A DNA stretch of 64,000 bases from Saccharopolyspora rosea (GTDB lineage Bacteria > Actinomycetota > Actinomycetes > Mycobacteriales > Pseudonocardiaceae), in contig NZ_CP102826.1 in NCBI RefSeq assembly GCF_025643595.1, positions 5,456,001 to 5,520,000 of the forward strand. The letters are read 5' to 3'. Position numbers and translations under genes: made by a program. Positions 17,573 to 26,142 of the stretch are shown one piece after another; positions within the stretch are counted from its first letter, which is position 1; each line of letters starts with the position of its first letter. The notes below the pieces were generated by a model that did not search any database, was not told where the DNA came from, and saw only the letters and a program-made list of their open reading frames with translations.

Positions 17573-18751
17573 TCAGGTGCGTTCCGCGCGGCACAGGTAC
17601 GCCATCGCGGTGTCGCCGACCCGGGTCAGCACGAGCGTGCCGTCGCGACCGCCCTTCGGCTTGAGCCGCCGTCGCAGGGCGTCCGGGTCGACGTCCAGCC
17701 CGCGCACCAGGATCTCCAGGCGTCCGACCTCGTGCCCGCGCAACAGCGCCCGCAACGCCTTCTCCTGGTAGCGCCCCTGTTCGAGGACCCGGAACGCGCG
17801 GACTCCGGCAGGCGGCTCGTCGCCGGTCAGGTAGGCGATGCGCGGGTCGAGCTGCGACAGCCCGTGCCGGGCGGCGTAGTGCCGCACCAGCCCGGCTCGC
17901 ACCACGGCGCCGTCCGGGTCGACGATCCACTGCCGCACGTCCCCGACCGGGCACTCGTCCGGCTCGGCATCGGTCAGCGTCCACGCCTCACCAGCACCCG
18001 CCAGGACGGTCGCGCGCCTGCGCACCCCGCTGCCCGCGAGTTCGCCGAACCACAGGGCGGCCTCCCTGACCTGCCCGCCCAGGGACACCACCTCGACCTC
18101 GGCGTCGCCGGGAATCGCGTCGAAGTCCAGGCCCGGCGCGCACTTCACCGCCAGGTCCCGCCCGGAGTAGGTGTCGAGGAGTTCGTCCAGCGGCGGCACC
18201 AGGTCCGCCGGGCTCCACTTGCGCCGGCCGGCGTCATCCCGCCGCGCCGGGTCCGCCACGACCGCGGTGCCCCGGGTCACCGGACGCAGCGCGTCCGCCC
18301 GCGCCACCAGGGCGGGCACCCGGGACTCATCGAGGTTGTGCCGGGCCATCGCCAACCGGACGGGATCGAGATCGGAACCCACGCAGCGCGCCGCGACCCT
18401 GGCGAGGGCACGGAGGTCCGCGCCGATGGAGCACGTGACGTCGTGCACGTCACGTCCGGCGAATCGCCTCGCGCGGTGCGCGGCGACCACTCCGGCGGTG
18501 GCCTGTTGCAGGGCGTCGTCGGTGAACAGCCACTCCGCGCAGTCGTCCAGTTTGGACTGCGCCCGGCGCCGCAACACCGCCGTCTCCAGCGCAGCGGCGG
18601 CGAAGCGCTCACCGGCGAGCTCGCGTGCGGCGGCCACGTCGGCGAGCCGGGAGGCCGTGGTCAGCGTCCGCCCGGACAGTTCGGCGACCGCGTCGCGTCC
18701 GGACGGCGAACGCAGGAACGCCACGTCGTCGAGATCGAACCGGTACCCCAC
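17573..18751 (-). CDS. Class I SAM-dependent methyltransferase with THUMP-like C-terminus
   Basis: 392 aa. A Rossmann methyltransferase core (DVTCSIGADLRALARVA, GSDLDPVRLAMARHN, ADPARRDDAGRR) is followed by a C-terminal region seen in THUMP-like actinobacterial methyltransferases (GRYQEKALRALLRGHEVGRLEILVRG). The motif DPAR at the place of the usual NPPY points to a nucleic-acid substrate, probably RNA, but this is inference. GTG start with AGGGGAC upstream. Downstream of the enoyl-CoA hydratase but separated from it by a hairpin. Confidence 0.8.
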   Translation of the reverse strand: MGYRFDLDDVAFLRSPSGRDAVAELSGRTLTTASRLADVAAARELAGERFAAAALETAVLRRRAQSKLDDCAEWLFTDDALQQATAGVVAAHRARRFAGRDVHDVTCSIGADLRALARVAARCVGSDLDPVRLAMARHNLDESRVPALVARADALRPVTRGTAVVADPARRDDAGRRKWSPADLVPPLDELLDTYSGRDLAVKCAPGLDFDAIPGDAEVEVVSLGGQVREAALWFGELAGSGVRRRATVLAGAGEAWTLTDAEPDECPVGDVRQWIVDPDGAVVRAGLVRHYAARHGLSQLDPRIAYLTGDEPPAGVRAFRVLEQGRYQEKALRALLRGHEVGRLEILVRGLDVDPDALRRRLKPKGGRDGTLVLTRVGDTAMAYLCRAERT

Positions 18752-18788
18752 GTGCGTCCCCTACACCGCCGCGCGTACCGACGGCGCC

Positions 18789-18816
18789 GGGCCGCGCGCT
18801 TCAGCGCGCACGGCCC
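18789..18816 (-). terminator. Hairpin after the enoyl-CoA hydratase gene
   Basis: GC-rich 11-bp stem with a 2-base bulge and a TTCA loop between the stop at 18854 and the next start at 18751. Confidence 0.5.
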
Positions 18817-18853
18817 TCACCCGACCGCACGCCCCGGACGTGTCGAACACCGC

Positions 18854-19636
18854 TCATTCGCCGGTGAACTCGGCCTTCCCGGGGCCGTTCTCGATGAACG
18901 ACCGCATCCCGATCTTCTGGTCCTCGGTGGCGAAGGTCCCGGCGAACAGGTGCGTCTCCAGCTTCAGACCGTTGTCCAGGTCGACGTCCAGGCCGCCGTC
19001 GATCGCGGCCTTGGCCGCGGCCAGCGCGCGAGCAGGCCCCTTGGCGAACTGGTCGACCCAGCGGCGCGCCGCCGCGTACACGTCGTCGTCGGGCACCACC
19101 TCGTCGACCATGCCCAGCGACAGCGCCTCGTCGGCGGCCACGAAACGACCCGAGTAGATGATGTCCTTGGCCTTGCTCGGTCCGATCAGCCGGGCCAGCC
19201 GCTGCGTACCGCCGGCACCCGGGATCACGCCGAGCAGGATTTCGGGCTGGCCGACCTTGACGCTCTCGCCCGCGATGCGGCGGTCGCAGCTCAGCGCCAG
19301 TTCGAACCCGCCGCCGAGGGCGTAGCCCGTCAGCGCTGCCACGGTGGGCTTGGGGATCGCGGCCACCGCGCTCATCGCCGCGGACAGCCCGTGCTGCTCC
19401 TTGGTGACCATGTCGGCGTAGGACATCTCGGCCATCTCCTTGATGTCCGCCCCCGCGGCGAAGACCTTCTCCCCGCCGTAGACGATCACAGCCCGGATGT
19501 CGGTGCGCTCGGTGGCCTCGACCGCGACGTCCCGCAGCTCGCGCTCGATCTGCCGGTTCAGCGCGTTCATCTTCGGCCGGTCCAGCCGGATGGTTCCGAT
19601 CGCGCCGTCCACCTCAAGCCTGACGAACTCGCCCAC
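18854..19636 (-). CDS. Enoyl-CoA hydratase
   Basis: 260 aa crotonase that hydrates trans-2-enoyl-CoA in beta-oxidation. FAAGADIKEM gives the oxyanion region, and both catalytic acids are present: E112 in GGGFELALSCD and E132 in PEILLGVIPGAGGTQRL, so true hydratase activity is expected rather than isomerase only. GAGGAGG precedes GTG 19636. The same fatty-acid theme recurs in etfBA and the thiolase at 38 kb. Confidence 0.92.
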   Translation of the reverse strand: MGEFVRLEVDGAIGTIRLDRPKMNALNRQIERELRDVAVEATERTDIRAVIVYGGEKVFAAGADIKEMAEMSYADMVTKEQHGLSAAMSAVAAIPKPTVAALTGYALGGGFELALSCDRRIAGESVKVGQPEILLGVIPGAGGTQRLARLIGPSKAKDIIYSGRFVAADEALSLGMVDEVVPDDDVYAAARRWVDQFAKGPARALAAAKAAIDGGLDVDLDNGLKLETHLFAGTFATEDQKIGMRSFIENGPGKAEFTGE

Positions 19637-19711
19637 GCAGCAACCTCCTCGTCGAACCGACTGCGCCGGAAGGCTATCGCGGCGCGTCCGGGAACGGCAG
19701 TGACGCGACGC

Positions 19712-20497
19712 TCACCGGCGCCGCGCGAAGTAGCGGTCTCCGCTGCGCTGGAGCTCCAGGTCCTGGTCGAACGTCTTGGACAGGTTGTCCTCGGTGAGCA
19801 CGTCGTCCAGCAGCCCCTGCGCGACGATCGAGCCCTCCCGCAGCAGCAGGCCGTGCGTGTACCCGGGCGGGATCTCCTCGACGTGGTGGGTGACCAGCAC
19901 CGACGCCGGAGCGTCGGGGTCCATCGCCAGCGAGGACAGCCGGGCCACCAGGTCCTCCCGGCCTCCGAGGTCGAGACCCGCGGCCGGCTCGTCGAGCAGG
20001 AGCAGTTCGGGGTCGGTCATCAGGGCGCGCGCGATCGTGACCCGCTTGCGCTCCCCCTCGGACAGCGTGCCGAAGGGCCGGTCGGCGAGGTGCGCGACGC
20101 CGAGGAGGTCGAGCAGTTCGGCGGCGCGGTCGGTGTCCAGGTCGTCGTACTCCTCGCGCCACCGGCCGACCACCGAGTAGCCCGCGCTGACCACGACGTC
20201 GCGGACCCGCTCGTCGCCCGGGACGCGTGCGGTGAAGGCCGCGGAGGTCAGACCGATGCGGGGGCGGAGGTCGAACACGTTGGTCTTGCCGAGCCGCTCG
20301 CCGAGCACGTCGACGGTGCCGTCGCTCGGGTACATCTCGGTTCCGGCGAGCTTGAGCAAGGTCGTCTTGCCCGCACCGTTGGGGCCCAGCACGACCCACC
20401 GCTCGTCGAGCTCGACATCCCAGTTCACGTCGGACAGCAGGGTGGCATCGCCCCGCCGAACACCGACGCCATCCATGTGGATGACCAGGTCCTCCAC
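19712..20497 (-). CDS. ABC transporter ATP-binding protein
   Basis: 261 aa single ATPase: Walker A GPNGAGKTT (38-46), signature LSEGE (145-149), Walker B LLLLDEP (166-171), H-loop VTHHVEE. The start is a GTG with GGGAGG eight bases before it. Homologues such as ModF/YlmA-like orphan ATPases share the LDERWVVLGPNGAGKTTLLKL pattern. No permease is adjacent, so partner and cargo are unknown. Confidence 0.88.
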   Translation of the reverse strand: MEDLVIHMDGVGVRRGDATLLSDVNWDVELDERWVVLGPNGAGKTTLLKLAGTEMYPSDGTVDVLGERLGKTNVFDLRPRIGLTSAAFTARVPGDERVRDVVVSAGYSVVGRWREEYDDLDTDRAAELLDLLGVAHLADRPFGTLSEGERKRVTIARALMTDPELLLLDEPAAGLDLGGREDLVARLSSLAMDPDAPASVLVTHHVEEIPPGYTHGLLLREGSIVAQGLLDDVLTEDNLSKTFDQDLELQRSGDRYFARRR

Positions 20498-20713
20498 GTC
20501 AACCTCCCAGCCGTGACTGGCCGCAACGCCCGCGGCACCCACCCGGTTCGTCTGGCGTCCGGACCGCCGCGGGTGTCCGGCAGGTCCCCTCCGGTCCCCC
20601 ATTGTTCCGCCCCGCCCACTCGCCCCTGCGGCGGGGAGGACCCGGCCGCCCCCGGTCGGCGTCCAGATGTCGGAACGGCTCCGGGAGTGCTGGCGGTTCC
20701 CGGGGCTCCGTGC
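20498..20713. other. Intergenic, no gene seen
   Basis: Upstream DNA shared by the ABC ATPase (reading left) and the cysteine dioxygenase operon (reading right). I see no gene before the leader peptide at 20727. Confidence 0.5.
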
Positions 20714-20719
20714 CACGAT
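20714..20719 (+). promoter_or_regulatory. Probable -10 box of the leader-peptide transcript
   Basis: CACGAT ends 7 bases before GTG 20727, which lacks a ribosome site; this fits a leaderless start as reported for cysteine-type leader peptides in mycobacteria. Confidence 0.45.
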
Positions 20720-20726
20720 CGTCGTC

Positions 20727-20798
20727 GTGTCCGATTCGTTGCTCACACGCGATCGCGTGATCGACCTGTTCCGGGTCGTCACCACCGCCTGTCGCTGA
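20727..20798 (+). CDS. Cys-Arg-ending leader peptide (putative cysteine attenuator)
   Basis: 23-aa frame from GTG 20727: MSDSLLTRDRVIDLFRVVTTACR, here given as start MSDSLLTRDR and end TTACR. It matches the actinobacterial putative-leader-peptide pattern (L-T-R-x-x-x-I-D-L-x-R-V-x-x-x-x-C-R-stop) found ahead of sulfur genes. It lies 136 bases before cysteine dioxygenase, followed at once by a two-tier hairpin. Likely role: ribosome stalling at the terminal Cys codon when cysteinyl-tRNA is scarce changes folding or termination of the downstream mRNA. The pattern and context are seen; the mechanism is inferred. Confidence 0.7.
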   Translation: MSDSLLTRDRVIDLFRVVTTACR

Positions 20799-20833
20799 CG
20801 CGGTCCCCGGTCCGACAACCGGGCTCCACCGCG
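20799..20833 (+). promoter_or_regulatory. Hairpin directly after the leader peptide
   Basis: Outer 6-bp stem 20799-20804/20828-20833 and inner 6-bp stem 20806-20811/20818-20823. It begins one base after the leader stop codon, where a ribosome at the Cys-Arg end would touch it; candidate attenuator. Confidence 0.5.
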
Positions 20834-20934
20834 CGGCACGACGAATCCTCTTCTCCCGGCCACTCCCCGCGACGATCCGCGGTGAGTTCGTGTCGCGCCA
20901 TTCCGCATCGCCTGACACGAACCTGGAGACCCCC

Positions 20935-21555
20935 ATGACCGCTGTGCACCAGCACGATTCCGGCGGAACCACCCAGCTGTCCGAGTACACCCCGACCGAC
21001 TCCGTGCCGGAGATCGGTACCGCGGAAGTGCACCCCGGCCTGGACAACCGCCTGCTCCGCGACCTCGTCCACCCGGACCGTCCGCTGTGGACACCTCGCG
21101 AACTGCGCGACCTCACCGGCCAGGTCGCCTCGGAACTGACCGGACCGCTGCTCGACGTCGTGCGCATCGACGAGCAGCAGCGCTGGTGGGCGCGGCTCGC
21201 GCTCACCGCGGGAGTGGAGCTGTGGCTGCTGTCCTGGGCTCCCGGGCAGGGCACCGAACCGCACGACCACGGCGGCGCGTCCGGATCGTTCTCGGTCCTG
21301 TTCGGGGCGCTGCGCGAGGACTACCGGTATTCCTCCGGACCGGTGCGCACCGTCGACCACGAGGTCGGATCGAGCATCGGCTTCGGCAGCGGGCGGGCGC
21401 ACCGCGTCTACAACGCCAGTTCGGTGAACTCGGCGAGCGTGCACGCCTATTCCCCACCGCTGCTGCCGGTGCACTACTACGCCGACTTGGCCGACGTTCC
21501 GCCGATCCGGCCCGAGCGGACGACTTCAACGTCGCGTGCCGGGAGGGAACAGTGA
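20935..21555 (+). CDS. Cysteine dioxygenase
   Basis: 206 aa cupin enzyme of the cysteine dioxygenase type I family that oxidises L-cysteine to cysteine sulfinate with O2 and Fe(II). Metal ligands fit H110 and H112 in EPHDHGG and H156 in GRAHRVYN; the strand GSFSVLFGALREDYRY follows as in CDO. CTGGAGA precedes ATG 20935. It shares a four-base overlap with the rhodanese gene and is preceded by the Cys-ending leader peptide, so cysteine-responsive control is likely. Confidence 0.88.
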   Translation: MTAVHQHDSGGTTQLSEYTPTDSVPEIGTAEVHPGLDNRLLRDLVHPDRPLWTPRELRDLTGQVASELTGPLLDVVRIDEQQRWWARLALTAGVELWLLSWAPGQGTEPHDHGGASGSFSVLFGALREDYRYSSGPVRTVDHEVGSSIGFGSGRAHRVYNASSVNSASVHAYSPPLLPVHYYADLADVPPIRPERTTSTSRAGREQ

Positions 21556-21989
21556 CCGTGATTCCGCTGCCCCGCCGGGACGAGCCTTCGACCGGGCCGT
21601 ACGGCGTGGACCACCTGCTGTCCGAGTCGCGCGCCAAGCTCGACCGGGTCACACCGCACCAGGCGTTGTCGCTGCAGAAGCAGGGCGGCCTGCTGATCGA
21701 CATCAGACCGCAAGCCGACCGGCTCACCGAAGGGGAGATCCCCGGTGCGCTGACCGTCGAGCGGATCGTGCTGGAGTGGCGCCTGGACCCGTCCGGCCCG
21801 CACCGGCTGACCGGACTCCGCCCGGACCTTCCGGTCGTGCTGGTGTGCAACGAGGGCTACGCCTCCAGCCTGGCCGCGGCCCAGGCCCAAAGCCTCGGTC
21901 TGACCAGGGCCACCGACCTCGCAGGCGGCTTCCGAGCCTGGAAGGACGCGGGACTTCCGGTCCGCGTCGGCGGCTCGACACCGCTCTGA
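21552..21989 (+). CDS. Rhodanese-like sulfurtransferase
   Basis: 145 aa single rhodanese domain. D50-R52 in LLIDIRP begin the fold and C99 in LVCNEGYASSLAA is the expected persulfide cysteine, with the ring-shaped loop CNEGYAS. GTG 21552 overlaps the CDO stop (GTGA) behind GGGAGGG. Probably handles sulfane sulfur formed in cysteine breakdown together with the dioxygenase. Confidence 0.88.
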   Translation: MTVIPLPRRDEPSTGPYGVDHLLSESRAKLDRVTPHQALSLQKQGGLLIDIRPQADRLTEGEIPGALTVERIVLEWRLDPSGPHRLTGLRPDLPVVLVCNEGYASSLAAAQAQSLGLTRATDLAGGFRAWKDAGLPVRVGGSTPL

Positions 21990-21997
21990 GCGAGCAG

Positions 21998-22033
21998 GGG
22001 AACCTTCCTGCCACGCGTGGCAGGAAGGTTCCC
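21998..22033. repeat. Perfect 36-bp palindrome, GGGAAC-TTCC family
   Basis: Arms 21998-22015 and 22016-22033 are exact reverse complements with no loop. It lies eight bases after the rhodanese stop and may terminate transcription. The core GGGAACCTTCC recurs at 22161-22222 and 46871-46910. Confidence 0.9.
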
Positions 22034-22073
22034 TTCGCCACTGCCGGCCTCCCTCCGGAAAGCGGAGGGCGGA

Positions 22074-22116
22074 AACCGCTTTCCCACCTCTGGGAGAAAA
22101 GTTCCCTTCCCCGCTC
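22074..22116. repeat. Degenerate copy of the GGGAAC-TTCC palindrome
   Basis: CTTTCCCA ... TGGGAGAAAAGTTCCC forms an imperfect hairpin and ends in the same GTTCCCTTCC arm as the intact copies. Confidence 0.5.
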
Positions 22117-22160
22117 CACGGCCCCGCACGCGGGGTCGGACTCAACCGGGGGAAGGGAGG

Positions 22161-22222
22161 AAGGGAACTTTCCTGTCACTGCGACCCGGACAACGCGGCG
22201 GGGATGGCAGGAAAGTTCCCTT
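22161..22222. repeat. GGGAAC-TTCC inverted repeat, third copy
   Basis: Arms 22161-22178 and 22205-22222 (18 bases, one G-T pair) around a 26-base spacer. With the two preceding copies it fills most of the 314-base gap between the rhodanese and the TPR gene; no gene is seen in this gap. Confidence 0.85.
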
Positions 22223-22288
22223 GCTCCACCGACCGGACCGGCCGGGGCTGACCCGGGCGAACCGGCCCTGCGGCGGCGCCGGGTCCTC

Positions 22289-22294
22289 TACGCT
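22289..22294 (+). promoter_or_regulatory. Probable -10 box, leaderless TPR gene
   Basis: TACGCT ends 9 bases before GTG 22304; no ribosome site upstream. Confidence 0.45.
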
Positions 22295-22303
22295 CTTGAC
22301 CTT

Positions 22304-23461
22304 GTGCGAGCGAAAAGCCTGTTGCTGCGGCCGTGGGTCGCCAGCGCCGTGCTCGGTGCGATCGCGGTGTGCGCGGTGGAAGCGGTCGCGGGCACGGGTT
22401 TCGCCGGTTCGGTCGCCGGACTCGGCGGTGCGCTCGCGGGTGTGATCGCGCTGCCGATGGTGACGCAGCTCGGCCTGCTGATCGGGGCGCTGGTGTTCGG
22501 ACTGCGCGTCAGGCACGTCGTGTTCGGGGCGCTGCGGCGCGTCGCGTCGTGGCGGGCGGGCCGTACCACCATCACGGTCCGGGCCCTGCCGGTGACGTTG
22601 CGGTCGGAGATCGGCCCGTGGCGCTCGCCGGTGATCCTGCGGTGCTGGTCGGCCGGGCTGGTTTCGGCGCTCGCCGGGACGGGTGCGGTCGCCGCGTCGT
22701 GGTCGCTGGTCGGCAGTGCGTTCGGACGGGGCCTGTCGATCGCGATGACCCCGTTCATGCTGTACAAACTCCTGCCGAAGCGGGCGCCGCTGGCGACGTC
22801 GACGGGCTGGTTGCTGTTCGGCCTGCCCCGCATGCCCGAACCCGAGCGCACCGAGTTCCGCGCGGCGCCGCTCGCGGCCCGCGCGCACGAGGCGCTGCGG
22901 GAAGGCGACATCGAGCGCGCGGAATCCTGTGTGGACGCTCTCGTCCGGGAGCACCCGGACCTGAACGCGACGACGTCGTGCCGGGTGACGCTGCTCGAAG
23001 CGCGCGGCGAGTACGCGCAGGCGGTGATGCTGCTGCTCCAGCACGTCTCGGCGCGAGACGCCCAGCCCCGCGAGATGTCGTACCTGCTGGCGGGCATGGC
23101 GGGCCTCGGATTCGCCGCGGTCGAGGCGGGGCAGCTGCCGGGCGACGAGGTGCTGCCGATCGCGAAACGCGCGTTGCGCGACGCGATCGACCTCGGCTAC
23201 CCGGAGTTCGACCTCAGCGGCACTTCGGGGCTGCTCGCCCTGATCGAAGGCGACGTGGACGAGGCGGTCCGGCTCGCCGCGATCGGCGCCGAGCACAACA
23301 GCTCACCGCTGTCCCAGGCCGACGACTACGCGACCCTGGCCCGCGCGCACATGGCGCGCCACGACAACGCCGCTGCCCGCGAGGCGCTCGCCCGGGCGGA
23401 GCACCTGGCGCCGTGGTGGCCGCGCGTGCGGGAAACCCGCCAGCGGCTCCAGGTCTGCTGA
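22304..23461 (+). CDS. Membrane protein with tetratricopeptide-like C-terminal half
   Basis: 385 aa. Residues about 12-65 form two hydrophobic segments (SAVLGAIAVCAVEAVAG, GALAGVIALPMVTQLGLLIGALVFGL), a further pair lies near 115-150, and the C-terminal half (from PLAARAHEALREGDIERAESCVDALVREHPD) consists of TPR-like helix pairs. The fold suggests a membrane-tethered scaffold in the cytoplasm; I recognise no characterised family. GTG 22304 starts right after a -10 box, so the message may be leaderless. Confidence 0.78.
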   Translation: MRAKSLLLRPWVASAVLGAIAVCAVEAVAGTGFAGSVAGLGGALAGVIALPMVTQLGLLIGALVFGLRVRHVVFGALRRVASWRAGRTTITVRALPVTLRSEIGPWRSPVILRCWSAGLVSALAGTGAVAASWSLVGSAFGRGLSIAMTPFMLYKLLPKRAPLATSTGWLLFGLPRMPEPERTEFRAAPLAARAHEALREGDIERAESCVDALVREHPDLNATTSCRVTLLEARGEYAQAVMLLLQHVSARDAQPREMSYLLAGMAGLGFAAVEAGQLPGDEVLPIAKRALRDAIDLGYPEFDLSGTSGLLALIEGDVDEAVRLAAIGAEHNSSPLSQADDYATLARAHMARHDNAAAREALARAEHLAPWWPRVRETRQRLQVC

Positions 23462-23462
23462 A

Positions 23463-23503
23463 CCGGGATCCGCCCCGGAGCCGCCGAGGTCGCGGATTCC
23501 CGG
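23463..23503. terminator. Hairpin between convergent TPR and glgP genes
   Basis: 11-bp stem with one bulged base, 23463-23473 with 23492-23503, fills the whole space between the two stops. Confidence 0.6.
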
Positions 23504-23504
23504 C

Positions 23505-26057
23505 TCAGCCCGCGAGGACAACCTTGCCGAGTTCGGCGTAACCGGACAGCAGCGGGTGCTTCGGCAGGACCCGCACGGTGTACCCGGCCGGACCCGCGTG
23601 CGGCAGCGTCACGCTCGCCTCGTAGCGGCCCTCCCCGGCCGGGCGCATCGACTCGGCCACGAAGTCGTGCAGCTCGTCGGAGTCGTCGACCCGACCGACG
23701 ACCACCTCGACGTCCACATCGGACGGATCGAGCCCGGCCAGGTCGACGCTCGCGCGCACGGTCACCTGCCCGCCCAGCAGCGGCGTTCCGCCGGTCTCGA
23801 CGGTCATCTCGGTGTCCCGGATCCGCACCCACGTCCAGGCGGCCTGCAACCGCGCCCGGTAGTCGGCGATCTCCTTGGCGCCGCGGTAGCCGTCGTTGGC
23901 CACCGCGCGCACCGACCTCGCCGCTGGGGCGTAGTGGTTGTCGACGTACTCGCGGACCATCCGGGACGACTGCACGCGCGGCCCGAGCGTCGCCAACGTG
24001 TGCCGGACCCTCGACATCCACTTGCCGGGCACCCCGTCGGTGTTGCGCTCGTAGAACAGCGGGGCCACGTGCTCGGAGATGAGCTCGTACAGCGCGGTGG
24101 CCTCCAGGTCGTCGCGCCGGTTGGGATCGGTGACGCCGTCGGCGTTGGGGATGGCCCACCCGTAGTGGCCGTCGAACAACTCGTCCCACCAACCGTCCCG
24201 GACCGACAGGTTCAACCCGCCGTTGAGCGCCGCCTTCATCCCCGACGTGCCGCACGCTTCCAGCGGCCGCACCGGGTTGCTCAGCCACACGTCGCAGCCG
24301 GACACCAGGTATCGGGCCAACGACATGTCGTAGTCCGGCAGGAAGACGATCCGGTGCCGCACGTCGGCCTGGTCGGCGAACTTGACGATCCGCTGGATCA
24401 TCGCCTTGCCGCCCTCGTCGGCCGGGTGCGACTTGCCCGCCACCACGATCTGCACCGGTCGCTCCGGGTCCAGCAGCAGGTCCCGCAGCCGGTCGGTGTC
24501 GCGCAGCATCAGCGTCGCCCGCTTGTAGGTCGGAACGCGGCGGGCGAAGCCGATGGTGAGCACGTCCGGGTCGAACACCGAGTCGCACCAGCCGAGTTCG
24601 AGGTCCGAGGCGCCGCGCTGCAACCACGCCTCGCGCAACCGGCGGCGCACCTCGTCGATCAGCCGCTGCCGCAGCGAGCACCGCAGCTCCCACAGCAGCG
24701 AGTCGCTGACCGGTTCCATCCCGCGCAGCCCCGCCCCGCTGTCCATTTCGGACTCGCCGAGCAGTTTGCCGAGTTCGCGCGCCGACCAGGTGGGTCCGTG
24801 CACGCCGTTGGTGACCGAGCGGATCGGGATCTCCTCGACCCCGAACCCCGGCCACAGGTTCCGGAACATCTTCCGGATCACTTTGCCGTGCAGTTCGGAC
24901 ACACCGTTGGCGCGTTGGGCCAGCCGCAGGCCCATGTGCGCCATGTTGAACATGCCCGGGTTCTCCTCGGCTCCCAGCGCGAGCACCCGTTGCGTGGGCA
25001 CCCCGGGCAGCAGGGCCTCCCGGGCGCCGTCGCCGAAGTAGTGGCTCACCAGGTCCACCGGGAACCGGTCGATGCCCGCGGGCACCGGTGTGTGCGTGGT
25101 GAACACCGTGCCCGCCCGCACCGCGGCCACCGCCTCCTCGAACTGCAGGCCCGGGTCCTCCAGCAGCTCGCGGATGCGCTCCAGGCCGAGGAACCCGGCA
25201 TGGCCCTCGTTGGTGTGGAACACCTCGGGCTGCGGGTGGCCGGTGAGCGCGCAGTAGGCGCGCACGGCCCGCATCCCGCCGATCCCGGCGAGGATCTCCT
25301 GGCGGATGCGGTGCTCGGCGTCGCCGCCGTAGAGCCGGTCGGTGGTGCTGCGCAGGTCGTCGTCGTTGTCCGGCAGGTCGCTGTCGAGCAGCAGCAGCGG
25401 AACCCGGCCCACCTGCGCCTTCCAGATCCGGGCGCGCAGCGTGCGCCCGGCGGGCATCGCGACGTGCACCAGCACCGGCTCACCGGAGTGGTCGGTCAGC
25501 ATCTCCAGCGGCAGGCCGCGCGGGTCCAGCACCGGGTAGTGCTCGACCTGCCAGCCCTCGGCGGACAGCGCCTGCCGGAAGTACCCGGACCGGTAGAGCA
25601 ACCCGACGCCGATCATCGGCACGCCCAGGTCGGAGGCGGCCTTGAGGTGGTCCCCGGCCAGCACGCCCAGCCCGCCGGAGTAGTTCGGCAGCGCTTCGGT
25701 GAGCCCGAACTCCATCGAGAAGTAGGCGATCGAGGTCGGCAGCACGGCGCCTTCGTCGAGCCGCTGCTGGTACCAGCGCGGCACCGTCAGGTAGCGGCGC
25801 AGGTCGTCGTCGACCGCCCGGGTGCGGGCCAGGAAGTCCTCGTCGCGCGCGAGTTCGCTGAGCCGCCCGGCGGGCACCTCGGCCAGCAGGCGCAGCGGGT
25901 CGCCGCCGACCGCCGACCACACCGGGGGGTCGACCGCGGCGAACAGGTCCTGCGTCGGCGGGTGCCAGGTCCAGCGCAGGTTGGTCGCCAGGGTTCCCAG
26001 CGCCTGCAGCTGGTCCGGCAGGTGGGCGCGCACGGTGAAGCGGTGGACGGCTCTCAC
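23505..26057 (-). CDS. glgP: Alpha-glucan (glycogen/maltodextrin) phosphorylase
   Basis: 850 aa GT35 enzyme of the short actinobacterial type that releases glucose 1-phosphate from glycogen or maltodextrin. AYFSMEFGLTEALPNYSGGLGVLAGDHLK is the N-terminal glucan domain mark, VFHTNEGHAGF and TTHTPVPAG follow, and the PLP lysine is in EACGTSGMKAALNG. The N-terminal DUF3417 segment (LRWTWHPPTQDLFAAVDP) is present, as in Rv1328. GTG 26057 follows TATGGT by 8 bases, so a leaderless start is likely. Confidence 0.94.
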   Translation of the reverse strand: MRAVHRFTVRAHLPDQLQALGTLATNLRWTWHPPTQDLFAAVDPPVWSAVGGDPLRLLAEVPAGRLSELARDEDFLARTRAVDDDLRRYLTVPRWYQQRLDEGAVLPTSIAYFSMEFGLTEALPNYSGGLGVLAGDHLKAASDLGVPMIGVGLLYRSGYFRQALSAEGWQVEHYPVLDPRGLPLEMLTDHSGEPVLVHVAMPAGRTLRARIWKAQVGRVPLLLLDSDLPDNDDDLRSTTDRLYGGDAEHRIRQEILAGIGGMRAVRAYCALTGHPQPEVFHTNEGHAGFLGLERIRELLEDPGLQFEEAVAAVRAGTVFTTHTPVPAGIDRFPVDLVSHYFGDGAREALLPGVPTQRVLALGAEENPGMFNMAHMGLRLAQRANGVSELHGKVIRKMFRNLWPGFGVEEIPIRSVTNGVHGPTWSARELGKLLGESEMDSGAGLRGMEPVSDSLLWELRCSLRQRLIDEVRRRLREAWLQRGASDLELGWCDSVFDPDVLTIGFARRVPTYKRATLMLRDTDRLRDLLLDPERPVQIVVAGKSHPADEGGKAMIQRIVKFADQADVRHRIVFLPDYDMSLARYLVSGCDVWLSNPVRPLEACGTSGMKAALNGGLNLSVRDGWWDELFDGHYGWAIPNADGVTDPNRRDDLEATALYELISEHVAPLFYERNTDGVPGKWMSRVRHTLATLGPRVQSSRMVREYVDNHYAPAARSVRAVANDGYRGAKEIADYRARLQAAWTWVRIRDTEMTVETGGTPLLGGQVTVRASVDLAGLDPSDVDVEVVVGRVDDSDELHDFVAESMRPAGEGRYEASVTLPHAGPAGYTVRVLPKHPLLSGYAELGKVVLAG

Positions 26058-26065
26058 GGGAGCGG

Positions 26066-26071
26066 ACCATA
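26066..26071 (-). promoter_or_regulatory. Probable -10 box, leaderless glgP
   Basis: TATGGT read on the minus strand, 8 bases before GTG 26057. Confidence 0.45.
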
Positions 26072-26142
26072 TCTCGGCGCGGACGCGTCCGTGCGCCGAT
26101 ACCGTCACGGTCACACCCGGCCCCCGATGCGAAGCTGGGGAC

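Noticed and set aside
13355-20938. Open frame of about 2500 codons on the plus strand, antisense to hrpA and neighbours
   Set aside because: It mirrors real genes on the other strand (hrpA, methyltransferase, enoyl-CoA hydratase, ABC ATPase); its composition (H, R, Q, V, G rich) is that of antisense frames in GC-rich DNA.
21998-22222. Coding frames across the palindromes (peptides with KVPF/EGNLP strings)
   Set aside because: They are translations of the inverted repeats; no start signals and no conservation beyond the DNA element.
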